Of a DNA stretch of 64,000 bases, positions 48,298 to 57,417 are shown piece after piece; the stretch's first letter is position 1; each line of letters starts with the position of its first letter. This DNA comes from Pontibacterium sp049599735. Lineage in GTDB: Bacteria > Pseudomonadota > Gammaproteobacteria > Pseudomonadales > Balneatricaceae. Location of the stretch: NCBI GenBank assembly GCA_049599735.1, contig JBMYOX010000009.1, forward strand, positions 11,374 through 75,373. Reading direction: 5' to 3'. The notes under the pieces were generated by a model. The model worked only from the letters and a program-made list of their open reading frames with translations, was not told where the DNA came from and did no database searches. A program made the translations under genes and the position numbers.

Positions 48298-50640
48298 ATG
48301 TCTGCTGACATACCTTTGCGCGGGTTTCTGCTGACCCGCCAGCAATTTGATACCCCTGAAGGTATCTGTCTTCGTTACTGGCTTTGTACGGATACCGGGC
48401 CTCAGAGTGTCCAGATCCCCCGCCAGGAAGCTGTCTTTTTTATTCCGGATGCCGAAGCCGATCGGGCCCGTCAATTACTGGCTGGTATCAAAGGCTGGCG
48501 TCTGCAAAAAGTGGCGCTTAAAAACCTGGAGCAACAGGGGGTTAGCGCACTTTATAGTTATTCGGTCAAAACGCTGCGTTTGCTGATTGAGCGGTTGCAA
48601 CAGGCAGGTATAACACTGCAGGAAGAAGATATCCGCCAGGCCGACCGTTACCTGATGGAACGTTTTATTAAGGGTGCGGTTTCTGTACACCCGCATCAGC
48701 AGAACACCTATTTAAAACCTGCCAGTTACGACCCCCGCTTTAAAGTGCTCTCAATTGACCTGGAAACCACCATGCGTGCCGATCAGATTTTATCGGTGGG
48801 CCTTTACAGTGATGTTTTTCAGCGGGTGCTGATGCAGGGGCAGGGTGTTAATACCGATACGCTGGAGTATGTGGCTGATGAGGCTCAGCTGGTAAAACGT
48901 TTTATCGTATTGGTACGGGAGCTTGATCCGGATATTTTTATTGGCTGGAATGTCATCGGTTTTGATTTTCGTGTGCTGGCTCAGCGTGCACAGGCGCTGG
49001 CTATTCCGCTGTTGCTGGGGCGGGACCGACAACCGGTGAATGTACATCAGTCCGGTCAGGGAAAATGGTATGTGCGTATGGGCGGGCGTATTGTGCTCGA
49101 CGGTATTGATACCCTTAAAGGTGCGACTTATCAGTTTGAAAGTTTTTCGCTGGAATATGTCTCCCGGCATTTTCTGGAGCGGGGCAAGCTGATACATCAG
49201 GTAAGTCAGCGCGGTGATGAGATTCAGCGTTTATTCAGGGAAGATAAACCGGCACTGGCCCGTTATAACCTCGAAGACTGCAAACTGGTCTGGGATATTT
49301 TTGAAAAAGCACAACTGCTGCATTACCTGGTGGAACGGGCGCGATTAACGGGCCTTGCGCTGGATAAAGTAGGTGGTTCTGCGGCAGCCTTTGATAATCT
49401 GTATTTACCCTTAATGCACCGTGCCGGTTATGTTGCGCCTGAATATGCCTCCGGACAGTCGGGGCTGGATGCACCGGGTGGTTATGTGATGGATTCCCAG
49501 CCGGGTTTATACCGTCATGTTTTAGTGCTGGATTTTAAAAGCCTGTACCCGAGTATTATCCGCACCTTTAAAATTGATCCGGTGGGTATGGCGGAAGGCC
49601 TGAAAGAAGGCACAGCCAGTTCAGAACTGGTACCGGGTTTTAACCATGCCATTTTTACCCGGAGCAACGCGATTTTGCCAGGTTTGATTGAAGGCTTATG
49701 GCAGGCGCGGGATCAGGCCAAGCGGGATAATAATCAGCCGCTGTCCCAGGCCATAAAGATTATTATGAATGCGTTTTACGGAGTGCTGGGTTCTAATGTT
49801 TGTCGCTTTTATGATCAGCGTTTATCCAGTTCTATTACGCTCAGAGGCCATGAGATTCTGATTCGTACTAAAGAGTGTATCGAGTCTGAGTTTGGCTACA
49901 ACGTTATTTATGGTGATACAGACTCGGTGTTTGTCTGGTTGGGTGATGACTTTCCTGATGAGGAAGCGGATCAGCGGGGCAGAGCACTGGCAGATTTTCT
50001 TAATCGCTGGTGGCAGGATCAGCTTAACATCCGCTTTGAGCTGCCCTGTAATCTGGAACTGGAGTACGAAACACACTACAGCCGTTTTTTAATGCCCCGT
50101 ATGCGTCACTCAGAAAAGGGCAGCAAAAAACGTTATGCGGGTCTGCAACGCTCAAAAAACGGCGATACCCATATGGTGTTTAAAGGTCTTGAAAATGTAC
50201 GGACTGACTGGACACCCCTCGCCCGGGACCTGCAACAAAACCTCTATGAGCGTATCTTTCGGGGTCAGCCCTGGCGTGAGCTTTTACTAACCACAGTGGC
50301 GGATGTCAGGGCAGGTAAGCTGGATAACACGCTGCTTTATCGAAAACGTATCCGCCAGCCGCTGACAGAGTATACCCGTAATCGTCCACCCCATGTGCAG
50401 GCGGCGCTTAAAGCCGAACGGCAGTACGCACAACAGGATATGCCCAGTCCTTTTAAAGCCGGTGTTTATGTGGAATATCTGATCACCGTGCAGGGGGCAG
50501 AGCCGTTGGAATTCCGGCAGTCGCCGATTGATTATCAGCATTATATTGATAAACAGATCAAACCTGTGGCTGATACGATTCTGGCGTTTATCGGTGAGGA
50601 TTTTGATCAGCTGATAGCGCCACAAATTAACCTGTTCTGA
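48298..50640 (+). CDS. polB: DNA polymerase II (family B)
   Basis: SOS-type family B polymerase with 3'-5' proofreading, used in replication restart and lesion bypass in E. coli. The 780-residue protein has exonuclease motif I SIDLETTM (about residues 151-158), ExoII IGWNVIGFDFRVL (about 218-230) and ExoIII YNLEDCKLVWDIF (about 322-334). Polymerase motif A is LDFKSLYPSII (about 410-420), motif B around KIIMNAFYGVLGS and motif C YGDTDSVFV (about 539-547). All catalytic acids are present. The start at 48298 has no strong RBS. I see no LexA box immediately upstream. Confidence 0.95.
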   Translation: MSADIPLRGFLLTRQQFDTPEGICLRYWLCTDTGPQSVQIPRQEAVFFIPDAEADRARQLLAGIKGWRLQKVALKNLEQQGVSALYSYSVKTLRLLIERLQQAGITLQEEDIRQADRYLMERFIKGAVSVHPHQQNTYLKPASYDPRFKVLSIDLETTMRADQILSVGLYSDVFQRVLMQGQGVNTDTLEYVADEAQLVKRFIVLVRELDPDIFIGWNVIGFDFRVLAQRAQALAIPLLLGRDRQPVNVHQSGQGKWYVRMGGRIVLDGIDTLKGATYQFESFSLEYVSRHFLERGKLIHQVSQRGDEIQRLFREDKPALARYNLEDCKLVWDIFEKAQLLHYLVERARLTGLALDKVGGSAAAFDNLYLPLMHRAGYVAPEYASGQSGLDAPGGYVMDSQPGLYRHVLVLDFKSLYPSIIRTFKIDPVGMAEGLKEGTASSELVPGFNHAIFTRSNAILPGLIEGLWQARDQAKRDNNQPLSQAIKIIMNAFYGVLGSNVCRFYDQRLSSSITLRGHEILIRTKECIESEFGYNVIYGDTDSVFVWLGDDFPDEEADQRGRALADFLNRWWQDQLNIRFELPCNLELEYETHYSRFLMPRMRHSEKGSKKRYAGLQRSKNGDTHMVFKGLENVRTDWTPLARDLQQNLYERIFRGQPWRELLLTTVADVRAGKLDNTLLYRKRIRQPLTEYTRNRPPHVQAALKAERQYAQQDMPSPFKAGVYVEYLITVQGAEPLEFRQSPIDYQHYIDKQIKPVADTILAFIGEDFDQLIAPQINLF

Positions 50641-50647
50641 GGCTGAT

Positions 50648-50671
50648 AAAAAAAGCCACCCGAAGGTGGCT
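50648..50671 (-). terminator. Terminator of the lut operon
   Basis: On the minus strand a 7-bp stem AGCCACC / GGTGGCT (arms 50671-50665 and 50660-50654, TTCG loop) is followed by a run of T (50653-50648). It ends the lutABC transcript about 32 bases after lutC. Confidence 0.88.
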
Positions 50672-50702
50672 AAAGGTTGGAGCGAGGTTAAAACGGTTGT
50701 TG

Positions 50703-51368
50703 CTAATCTTTAACCAGCAAAATGACCAGCGTACGGGGGCCATGGGCACCCATCTGCAGTCTTTGCTCGATATCGGCACTGCGGGACGGGCCGGTAATCA
50801 TATTGACTGTACGTGGCATGATGCCCTGATGGGCGCTGCGCAATTTTTTCCAGGCATCTTCATAAGGGCCCACGATAGTGGACTCATGCAGAATGACCAT
50901 ATGCACATCCGGCAGGAAATTCAGTGTGGTCGGGCTGTCAGGGCCGGAGTGCAGCATCAGGGTGCCGGTTTCGGCAATGCCTGCAAAACTGCCGGTAATG
51001 CTGGCCATATCACCAACCTGAGCCACGCGTTCGGTTAAGCGTATATCACCCAGGGCCGACCAATCCAGTGCTTTAAGTTCAGGCTCACTGGCGCTGACCA
51101 GTTCTTCAATTGCCTGGCTTTTCAGCCACTGGCTAACAGCTTCAGGGATGGCCTGAACCGTATCCAGTTCTATAATTTCAGACGCCGCTTCCAATGCCAT
51201 TTCTTTAAACAGATTGATCTGTTCGTCATGGGGCAATTGTGCGCGTTTGGGAATCAGGTTATTGGCCTGTGCCGCTACCCGGCTTAATACCTTGTCACGT
51301 TGTGCAGGGGAAGCTTCACCACGCCCCAGACCGCGACGAATATTGCCAAAAATCTCTGCTCTGCTCAT
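50703..51368 (-). CDS. lutC: Lactate utilization protein C
   Basis: A 221-residue DUF162/LutC protein, one of three subunits required for L-lactate oxidation to pyruvate (LutABC system, as in Bacillus). It shares the LUD domain with LutB: GSFAGIAETGTLML (about residues 126-139), LPDVHMVILHESTIV (about 150-164) and TGPSRSADIEQRLQMGAHGPR (about 190-210). The start overlaps lutB by four bases (ATGA). Confidence 0.93.
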   Translation of the reverse strand: MSRAEIFGNIRRGLGRGEASPAQRDKVLSRVAAQANNLIPKRAQLPHDEQINLFKEMALEAASEIIELDTVQAIPEAVSQWLKSQAIEELVSASEPELKALDWSALGDIRLTERVAQVGDMASITGSFAGIAETGTLMLHSGPDSPTTLNFLPDVHMVILHESTIVGPYEDAWKKLRSAHQGIMPRTVNMITGPSRSADIEQRLQMGAHGPRTLVILLVKD

Positions 51369-52783
51369 CGTTCGCTCCTGTTAGCCTGGTTTTCTTTCCA
51401 CTGATCCATAAAGGTTTTGCCCTGAGGGGCGGGCATATCTCGCCAGTCTGTCCAGCCACCGGCTAAAGGTAATTTTTTAATACGACCTTTTTTTCCGGCC
51501 AGAGTATGCATAAACCAGGCAGAGCTTCGTGCAAGCCAGCGATAAAGGGCAGGACGTTTTGCAAAATAAGCCCAGCCTGCAATACCCCAGCGGGCAGCTT
51601 TAGGGCTCAGGTGTTTTTCAAACTCGTTTTCACGCCAGTGGCGCATCAGTTTAGGCAGAGGAATCCTGACCGGACAAACCGATTCACATTTACCACAAAA
51701 GGTTGAGGCATTGGGCAACTGGCCCGAATTCTCGATACCGACCATCTGGGGTGTTAATACCGAACCCATAGGCCCCGGATAGACCCAGCCATAGCTGTGA
51801 CCGCCCACTGCACCGTAAACCGGGCAGTGATTCATACAGGCCGAACAGCGAATACAGCGCAGCATTTCCTGAAACTCACTGCCAATCATTTCACTGCGAC
51901 CGTTATCAACCAGTACCACATGGAAATTTTCCGGGCCGTCCTGGTCACCTTCCCGGCGTGGGCCGGTTGAGAGTGTGTTGTAAACGGTGAATTCCTGACC
52001 GGTTGCCGAGCGCGCTAATAAACGCTGGAACAAGGTCATATCTTCCAGTGTGGGCACGACCTTTTCGATGGACGTAATAACGATATGGGTTTTAGGCAGG
52101 GTCTGGGTCAGATCACCGTTACCTTCGTTGGTCACGATAATTGTAGAGCCGGTTTCAGCAACACAGAAATTAGCGCCGGTAATGCCCACATCAGCGGCTA
52201 CAAATTTGGTGCGCAACTCTTCCCGTGCTTCCTGCATCAGTACCGCAGGATCATCAGATTTAGGGCGCTTGTGATGCTGGTGGAAAACCTCAGACACATC
52301 TTCCAGGTTAAGATGGATTGCCGGGGCGATAATATGGCTGGGATGATCACCACGCAGCTGAAGAATATATTCCCCTAAGTCAGTCTCTACCGGCTGAACC
52401 CCATTTTTCTCCAGGTATTCATTCAGGTTGACCTCTTCCGAGACCATAGACTTGCCTTTAGTGACGGTTTTAGCGCCCACCTGTTGGCAGATATCCAGAA
52501 TAGTTTTGCAGGCATCATCTGACGTGCGTGCCCAGTGAACATGGCCACCGTTCTCCACCACTTTAGATTCAAACTGCTCCAGATAAATATCCAGATTTTC
52601 GAGTATATGGTTTTTCAGATCCCGGGCCTGATCGCGCAGGTCATCAAATTCCGGCATGCGTGAAACGGCAATAGAACGCTTAACGGGGAAACCGGCTTTC
52701 AGATTGCCCAGTGCTTTTTGCAGATTTTCATCATGCAAGGCAATGCGGGAACTGGCTTTAAATTCGGGGCTTTTAATCTGCAT
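51365..52783 (-). CDS. lutB: Lactate utilization iron-sulfur protein B
   Basis: A 472-residue LutB with an N-terminal LUD domain (about residues 60-290; GITGANFCVAETGSTIIVTN) and two ferredoxin-like 4Fe-4S motifs, CIRCSACMNHCP (about 311-322) and CGKCESVCPV (about 361-370), that carry electrons from lactate. The C-terminal tail is rich in W and basic residues. RBS GGGAG precedes the ATG. It lies 16 bases after lutA in the same operon. Confidence 0.95.
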   Translation of the reverse strand: MQIKSPEFKASSRIALHDENLQKALGNLKAGFPVKRSIAVSRMPEFDDLRDQARDLKNHILENLDIYLEQFESKVVENGGHVHWARTSDDACKTILDICQQVGAKTVTKGKSMVSEEVNLNEYLEKNGVQPVETDLGEYILQLRGDHPSHIIAPAIHLNLEDVSEVFHQHHKRPKSDDPAVLMQEAREELRTKFVAADVGITGANFCVAETGSTIIVTNEGNGDLTQTLPKTHIVITSIEKVVPTLEDMTLFQRLLARSATGQEFTVYNTLSTGPRREGDQDGPENFHVVLVDNGRSEMIGSEFQEMLRCIRCSACMNHCPVYGAVGGHSYGWVYPGPMGSVLTPQMVGIENSGQLPNASTFCGKCESVCPVRIPLPKLMRHWRENEFEKHLSPKAARWGIAGWAYFAKRPALYRWLARSSAWFMHTLAGKKGRIKKLPLAGGWTDWRDMPAPQGKTFMDQWKENQANRSER

Positions 52784-52799
52784 TTAAATTTCTCCCGCC

Positions 52800-53597
52800 T
52801 CAGAGTGCTTTTGCAAGGTCATAGTTGACGTTATCCGCTTCACCAATAGCAGGCTCATCAGTCATACCGGCAAGAATCTCAACCACGTGACGGGCCTGAA
52901 TGTCTTTGCCTTCACGCTTGAGTTTACCGGCCATATTCAGCAAACAGCCCAGATCTCCGCCAACGAGGGTTTGCGCACCGGATGCGGAGGTGTTTTCAGT
53001 TTTGTTAGATACCATGCGGTTGGATATATCCGGGTATTTCACACAGAAGGTGCCACCAAAACCACAGCAGGTTTCAGCATCGTCCATTTCGCTTAGCTCC
53101 AGGTTGTCCACAGACGACAATAACTGGCGGGGCTGCTGTTTAATACCCAGCTGACGAAGGCCGGAGCAGGAGTCGTGGTAAGTCACTGTACCTTCAAAAG
53201 CGGCTGTGATTTTGTCAAAACCAATGACATCCACCAGAAAAGAGGTGATCTCAAAGGCGCGAGCTTTTAAATCTTCCGCGCGGGCTTTCCAGGGGTCGTT
53301 GTCATCAAACAGATCCACATAATAATGCAGCATACCAATACAGGAACCGGAAGGCCCAACCACGTATTCATAACCATCAAAGGCTTCAATGGTCATCCTG
53401 GCAATATCGCGGGTGCTGGCTTTATCACCGGAGTTATAAGCAGGCTGACCACAGCAGCTCTGTTTTTCGGGTACTTCAACAGTGCAACCTGCCTGTTCAA
53501 GCAAACGTACGGTAGCAAACGCGACTGAGGGCCTGAACATATCGGCCAGACAAGTTACAAACAGGCCAACGCGGGCAGTCTGTGCAGCATGGGGCAT
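52800..53597 (-). CDS. lutA: Lactate utilization CCG-domain protein A
   Basis: A 265-residue LutA subunit with two cysteine-rich CCG domains (KQSCCGQPAYNSGD, about residues 43-56, and DAETCCGFGGTFCVK, about 175-189), which coordinate noncubane Fe-S clusters in heterodisulfide-reductase-like proteins. The start is the ATG at 53597 with AAGGTG upstream; a GTG three codons earlier is less likely. It is the first gene of lutABC and divergent from the GntR regulator. Confidence 0.94.
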   Translation of the reverse strand: MPHAAQTARVGLFVTCLADMFRPSVAFATVRLLEQAGCTVEVPEKQSCCGQPAYNSGDKASTRDIARMTIEAFDGYEYVVGPSGSCIGMLHYYVDLFDDNDPWKARAEDLKARAFEITSFLVDVIGFDKITAAFEGTVTYHDSCSGLRQLGIKQQPRQLLSSVDNLELSEMDDAETCCGFGGTFCVKYPDISNRMVSNKTENTSASGAQTLVGGDLGCLLNMAGKLKREGKDIQARHVVEILAGMTDEPAIGEADNVNYDLAKAL

Positions 53598-53732
53598 TCG
53601 GATCACCTTGTGATAGTGGAATGCGCTTTTCCCGCAGAAGAAGGCATTCTTTTATTATTGGTATCAAACTAGCGGATATTAAAGGCTAAAAGATAGGCAA
53701 AGGGCGTCACAAAATAAATGTTACACTGGCAA

Positions 53733-53745
53733 CTGGTCTGACCAG
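53733..53745. promoter_or_regulatory. Probable operator for the GntR regulator
   Basis: CTGGTC-T-GACCAG is a perfect palindrome matching FadR/LldR-type TGGTxxGACCA sites. Its last two bases are the first two of the AGGAGG RBS (53744-53749) of the regulator gene, so binding would block its own expression; the site also lies about 140 bases upstream of lutA. Confidence 0.75.
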
Positions 53746-53756
53746 GAGGTGAGAGG

Positions 53757-54452
53757 GTGTCTGATAATCAGCCTTTAAAGCGACAAATTATTAAGCGACT
53801 GAAACACGATATTATCTTCGGGCAAATTATGCCCGGAGAAAAGATACCGTCTCAGCGCGTATTAGCCTCTACGTTTGATGTATCCCGCTCCACCGTGCGT
53901 GAGGCCTGTACACAACTGGAGGAGGAAGGGCTGATTAAAACCCGGCCGGGTGCTGCCAGTGTTTGCTGCAATTTATTAGAAAGCCACTTTCAGCTGTCAC
54001 TGGAAGGGGTGGGTGATAACTTTGAATTTCAGCGTCAGGTGATGGAGGCAAGGGCTTCTCTGGAAGGAGAAGCGGCTTTTTATGCGGCACATAGGGCAAC
54101 CGATGAGGAGCTGGCGGCGCTGGATAAGGAATATCAGAAAATGCAGGGCCGCAGTGAAGATACAACGCTGGCTAAAGCGAAAGCCGATCTGACCTTTCAT
54201 ATGAAAATTGCAGAGTCGAGCCATAATTTATTGATTATCTCGTTTAGCCAGATTTTTTATAGTCGCTACTTTAATGCGATTTATGGCGTTTTATCCCGCA
54301 CCCTGAAAAAATTCGGTCGTTACCCGGATGGTATCCGTGCCCAGCATAGTCAGATTCATAAGGCGCTGATGAGCCGTGATGCCGAAGCCACCCGTAAGGC
54401 CGCCCGTGATCATATTCTCTATACAATTCGTACCCTGGAAAAAACAGAATAG
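53757..54452 (+). CDS. FadR/LldR-subfamily GntR regulator
   Basis: A 231-residue GntR regulator with an N-terminal winged helix (about residues 6-72; KRLKHDIIFGQIMPGEKIPSQRVLASTFDVSRSTVREACTQLEEEG in family form) and an FCD-type all-helical effector domain (about 85-225; D, H, H metal ligands plausible at HMKIAESSHN and HSQIHKAL). LldR-type members sense L-lactate. The divergent lutABC operon makes it the likely lactate regulator. GTG start with AGGAGG upstream; the operator lies in its own leader. Confidence 0.88.
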   Translation: MSDNQPLKRQIIKRLKHDIIFGQIMPGEKIPSQRVLASTFDVSRSTVREACTQLEEEGLIKTRPGAASVCCNLLESHFQLSLEGVGDNFEFQRQVMEARASLEGEAAFYAAHRATDEELAALDKEYQKMQGRSEDTTLAKAKADLTFHMKIAESSHNLLIISFSQIFYSRYFNAIYGVLSRTLKKFGRYPDGIRAQHSQIHKALMSRDAEATRKAARDHILYTIRTLEKTE

Positions 54453-54599
54453 ATAAGAATTTAGTGTCGCTGGTTTCTTGGGGGGGCTAAGTTAGGGTAA
54501 AATGTCGCCCCTTTGCCGCGTTTGTCGGTTTCTATTATTTACATTTTTTACTACTTAAGTGACCTGTCGTAGGGGCCACCACTGAGCAAGGATACAAAG

Positions 54600-56516
54600 A
54601 TGCCTGTAATTACACTTCCTGATGCAAGTACACGTGAATTTGAACAGCCCGTTTCTGTCTATGACGTCGCTGCCGATATAGGCGCGGGCCTGGCAAAAGC
54701 GACTTTGGCCGGAAAAGTAAATGGTGAACTGGTGGATGCCAGTTACCTGATGACTGAAGACAGTGACCTTTCTATTGTTACCGCACGGGATGATGAAGGT
54801 CTGGAAGTGATTCGTCATTCGACCGCTCACCTGATGGCAATGGCGGTGCAGGCATTGTTCCCTGAAGCACAAGTCACCATTGGCCCGGTGATTGATGATG
54901 GCTTCTATTATGACTTTGCTTATGAGCGTGCGTTTACCCCTGAAGACCTGACGCTGATCGAAAAGAAAATGACCGAGCTGGTTAAGCAGAACCTGCCGGT
55001 ATCACGTTCAGTGATGAGCCGTGATGAAGCGGTCACTATGTTTGAAGGTATGGGTGAGAAATACAAGGTTGAGCTATTACAGGCGATTCCTGAAGGGCAG
55101 GATCTGTCCTTCTATTCACAGGGTGACTTTATTGATCTGTGCCGTGGCCCGCATGTGCCATCGACCGGTCATATCAAAGCCTTTAAACTGATGAAAGTAG
55201 CGGGTGCTTACTGGCGCGGCGATTCTAACAATGAAATGTTGCAGCGTATCTACGGTACGGCCTGGGGTGACAAAAAAGCCCTTAAAGCGCACCTGTTCCG
55301 TCTGGAAGAGGCGGAAAAGCGGGATCACCGTAAACTGGGCAAGCAGCTGAACCTGTTCCATTTGCAGGAAGAAGCGCCGGGTATGGTGTTCTGGCATCCG
55401 AATGGCTGGACGTTGTACCAGCAGATTGAAAGCTATATGCGTGCAAAACAGCGCCAGCATGGCTATCAGGAAATTAAAACACCTCAGGTTGTTGAGCGCT
55501 CGCTGTGGGAAAAATCCGGTCACTGGGATAAGTTCTCGGATCAGATGTTTACTACCCATTCTGAAAGCCGTGATTTTGCTATTAAGCCGATGAACTGCCC
55601 GTGTCACGTTCAGGTATTTAATCAGGGCCTGCGTTCTTACCGGGATCTGCCACTGCGTCTGGCTGAGTTTGGCTGTTGTCATCGTAATGAGCCATCCGGT
55701 GCTTTACACGGCATTATGCGTGTACGCGGTTTTGTACAGGATGATGCGCATATTTTCTGTGCTGAAAATGCGATTCAGGAAGAAGTGGCCCGTTTTATCG
55801 ACTTCCTGCATGAAGTGTACAATGACTTTGGTTTCACCGAAATTATCTACAAGCTATCAACCCGTCCTGAACAGCGGGTGGGTTCTGATGAAAGTTGGGA
55901 CAAGGCTGAGAAGGCCCTGGGCGATGCGCTTGATACTGCAGGACTGGATTGGGAAGAGCTACCGGGTGAAGGTGCGTTCTACGGTCCTAAGATCGAATTC
56001 TCTCTGAAAGACTGCCTCGGCCGTGTTTGGCAGTGTGGCACTATTCAGGTCGACTTCTCTATGCCAGGTCGTTTAGGTGCGCAGTTTGTTAATGAAGAAG
56101 GTGAACGTGAAACGCCGGTGATGTTACACCGTGCTATTTTGGGTTCATTTGAACGATTTATCGGTATTCTGATCGAGAACTACGCGGGTGCTTTACCGGC
56201 CTGGTTGGCGCCTTTGCAGGCGGTCGTGATGAATATTACCGACAAACAGGGCGAATATTGCAAAAAAGTTGCTCAGGATCTCGAAGAAGCAGGCTTTAGG
56301 GCGACAGCGGACTTGAGAAATGAGAAGATCGGCTTTAAAATCCGTGAGCGTACTTTACAGAAGGTTCCTTTCCTTCTGGTAGTAGGTGATAAGGAAGTAG
56401 AGTCTGGATCCGTTGCCGTGCGCACTCGGACGGGTGAGGACCTTGGTACCTTATCTATAGACGAGTGTATTGCACTTCTTGGTAAACATATCGCCAAGAA
56501 AGGGCGACTGGAATAA
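54600..56516 (+). CDS. thrS: Threonyl-tRNA synthetase
   Basis: Class II synthetase charging tRNA-Thr. The 638-residue protein has the TGS domain (about residues 1-62), the second editing domain with HSTAHLMAMAV (about 75-85), and the catalytic core with motif 1, motif 2 (HRNEPSGALHGIMRVRGF, about 361-378) and motif 3 (AILGSFERFIGILIENYAG near residue 513-531), plus the anticodon-binding domain. Zinc ligands Cys (MNCPCH region, about 334), His and His are present. RBS AAGGA precedes the ATG. A promoter with TAAAAT (54498-54503) lies upstream. Confidence 0.97.
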   Translation: MPVITLPDASTREFEQPVSVYDVAADIGAGLAKATLAGKVNGELVDASYLMTEDSDLSIVTARDDEGLEVIRHSTAHLMAMAVQALFPEAQVTIGPVIDDGFYYDFAYERAFTPEDLTLIEKKMTELVKQNLPVSRSVMSRDEAVTMFEGMGEKYKVELLQAIPEGQDLSFYSQGDFIDLCRGPHVPSTGHIKAFKLMKVAGAYWRGDSNNEMLQRIYGTAWGDKKALKAHLFRLEEAEKRDHRKLGKQLNLFHLQEEAPGMVFWHPNGWTLYQQIESYMRAKQRQHGYQEIKTPQVVERSLWEKSGHWDKFSDQMFTTHSESRDFAIKPMNCPCHVQVFNQGLRSYRDLPLRLAEFGCCHRNEPSGALHGIMRVRGFVQDDAHIFCAENAIQEEVARFIDFLHEVYNDFGFTEIIYKLSTRPEQRVGSDESWDKAEKALGDALDTAGLDWEELPGEGAFYGPKIEFSLKDCLGRVWQCGTIQVDFSMPGRLGAQFVNEEGERETPVMLHRAILGSFERFIGILIENYAGALPAWLAPLQAVVMNITDKQGEYCKKVAQDLEEAGFRATADLRNEKIGFKIRERTLQKVPFLLVVGDKEVESGSVAVRTRTGEDLGTLSIDECIALLGKHIAKKGRLE

Positions 56517-56537
56517 ATCTGATCAGGAGATAGAACC

Positions 56538-57080
56538 ATCAGGCGTGATAACAGAAGGAGCCCTCGCCGTGAGCAGGGCCCAATGATCAACGAAAATATC
56601 CGAGCAACACAATGCCGACTGATCGGTCCAGACGGTAGCCAGATTGGCGTTGTACCGTTTAAAGATGCTCTTGAGGCAGCTCAGGAAGCAGGACTAGACC
56701 TGGTCCAGATTGCTGATTCCGACCCCATCGTCTGTAAGGTGATGGATTACGGTAAGCACCTGTATGAACAGAAAAAACAGGCTGCTGAAGCGAAGAAGAA
56801 ACAGCATCACACTCAGGTTAAGGAAGTTAAATTCCGTCCAAATACGGAAGTGGGGGATTATCAGGTAAAACTACGCAACCTGACACGTTTCCTTGAAGCC
56901 GGAGATAAAGCCAAGGTAACCCTGCGTTACCGCGGTCGAGAAATGGCCCACCAGCAGCTAGGCATGCAACTGATGAAGCGGATCGAAGAAGATCTGATTG
57001 AGTTAGGTGTAGTCGAGCAGCGTCCAAAAATGGAAGGCCGTCAATTGACCATGGTTATTGCTCCGAAGAAGAAAAAGTAA
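56538..57080 (+). CDS. infC: Translation initiation factor IF-3, ATC start
   Basis: IF-3 keeps ribosomal subunits apart and proofreads start codons. The ATG at 56583 would give a protein lacking the basic N-terminus. An in-frame ATC at 56538, 8 bases after AGGAG (56525-56529), adds RRDNRRSPRREQGP, just like the basic N-terminus of other IF-3 proteins, which use AUU, AUC or AUA starts so that IF-3 represses its own translation. This gives 180 residues. Other motifs: EVKFRPNTEVGDYQVKLRNL (about residues 95-114) and RGREMAHQQLGM (about 132-143). No competing start has an RBS. Confidence 0.9.
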   Translation: MRRDNRRSPRREQGPMINENIRATQCRLIGPDGSQIGVVPFKDALEAAQEAGLDLVQIADSDPIVCKVMDYGKHLYEQKKQAAEAKKKQHHTQVKEVKFRPNTEVGDYQVKLRNLTRFLEAGDKAKVTLRYRGREMAHQQLGMQLMKRIEEDLIELGVVEQRPKMEGRQLTMVIAPKKKK

Positions 57081-57095
57081 CCTGCATAACACATG

Positions 57096-57132
57096 CCCGT
57101 GATCACTTCTTCTTGAAGTGAGTACGGGTTTT
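57096..57132 (+). terminator. Hairpin between infC and rpmI (attenuator or r-protein regulatory element)
   Basis: Outer CCCGT / ACGGG (57096-57100 and 57124-57128) and inner CACTTC / GAAGTG (57104-57109 and 57115-57120) arms stack around an internal loop and are followed by TTTT-G-TT-G-TTT. In E. coli this interval carries elements for L20-dependent repression of rpmI-rplT. The sequence fits a partial terminator; it need not be the L20 operator. Confidence 0.5.
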
Positions 57133-57179
57133 GTTGTTTGACAGGCGAAAATAACTAATGAATGCGTGGGGATTAAGTA

Positions 57180-57374
57180 ATGCCTAAGATGAAATCTTGC
57201 CGCGGTGCGGCTAAGCGTTTTAAAAAAACTGCCAACGGCTTCAAGCACAAGCAGTCTTTCACCAGTCACATTCTGACTAAAAAATCTACTAAGCGTAAGC
57301 GTCAGCTGCGTCCGATGAAACAGGTTCATGCTTCTGATCAGGTTTTGATCAAACGTATGCTGCCGTACATCTAA
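57180..57374 (+). CDS. rpmI: 50S ribosomal protein L35
   Basis: A 64-residue basic ribosomal protein; PKMKSCRGAAKRFKKTANGF, then a KRKRQLRP segment, is the L35 signature. GGGGA lies nine bases before the ATG. It is in the usual infC-rpmI-rplT order. Confidence 0.97.
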   Translation: MPKMKSCRGAAKRFKKTANGFKHKQSFTSHILTKKSTKRKRQLRPMKQVHASDQVLIKRMLPYI

Positions 57375-57417
57375 GTAGTTATTTTTTAATTAAGAATTTG
57401 AAGAAAGGAAGATTGTA

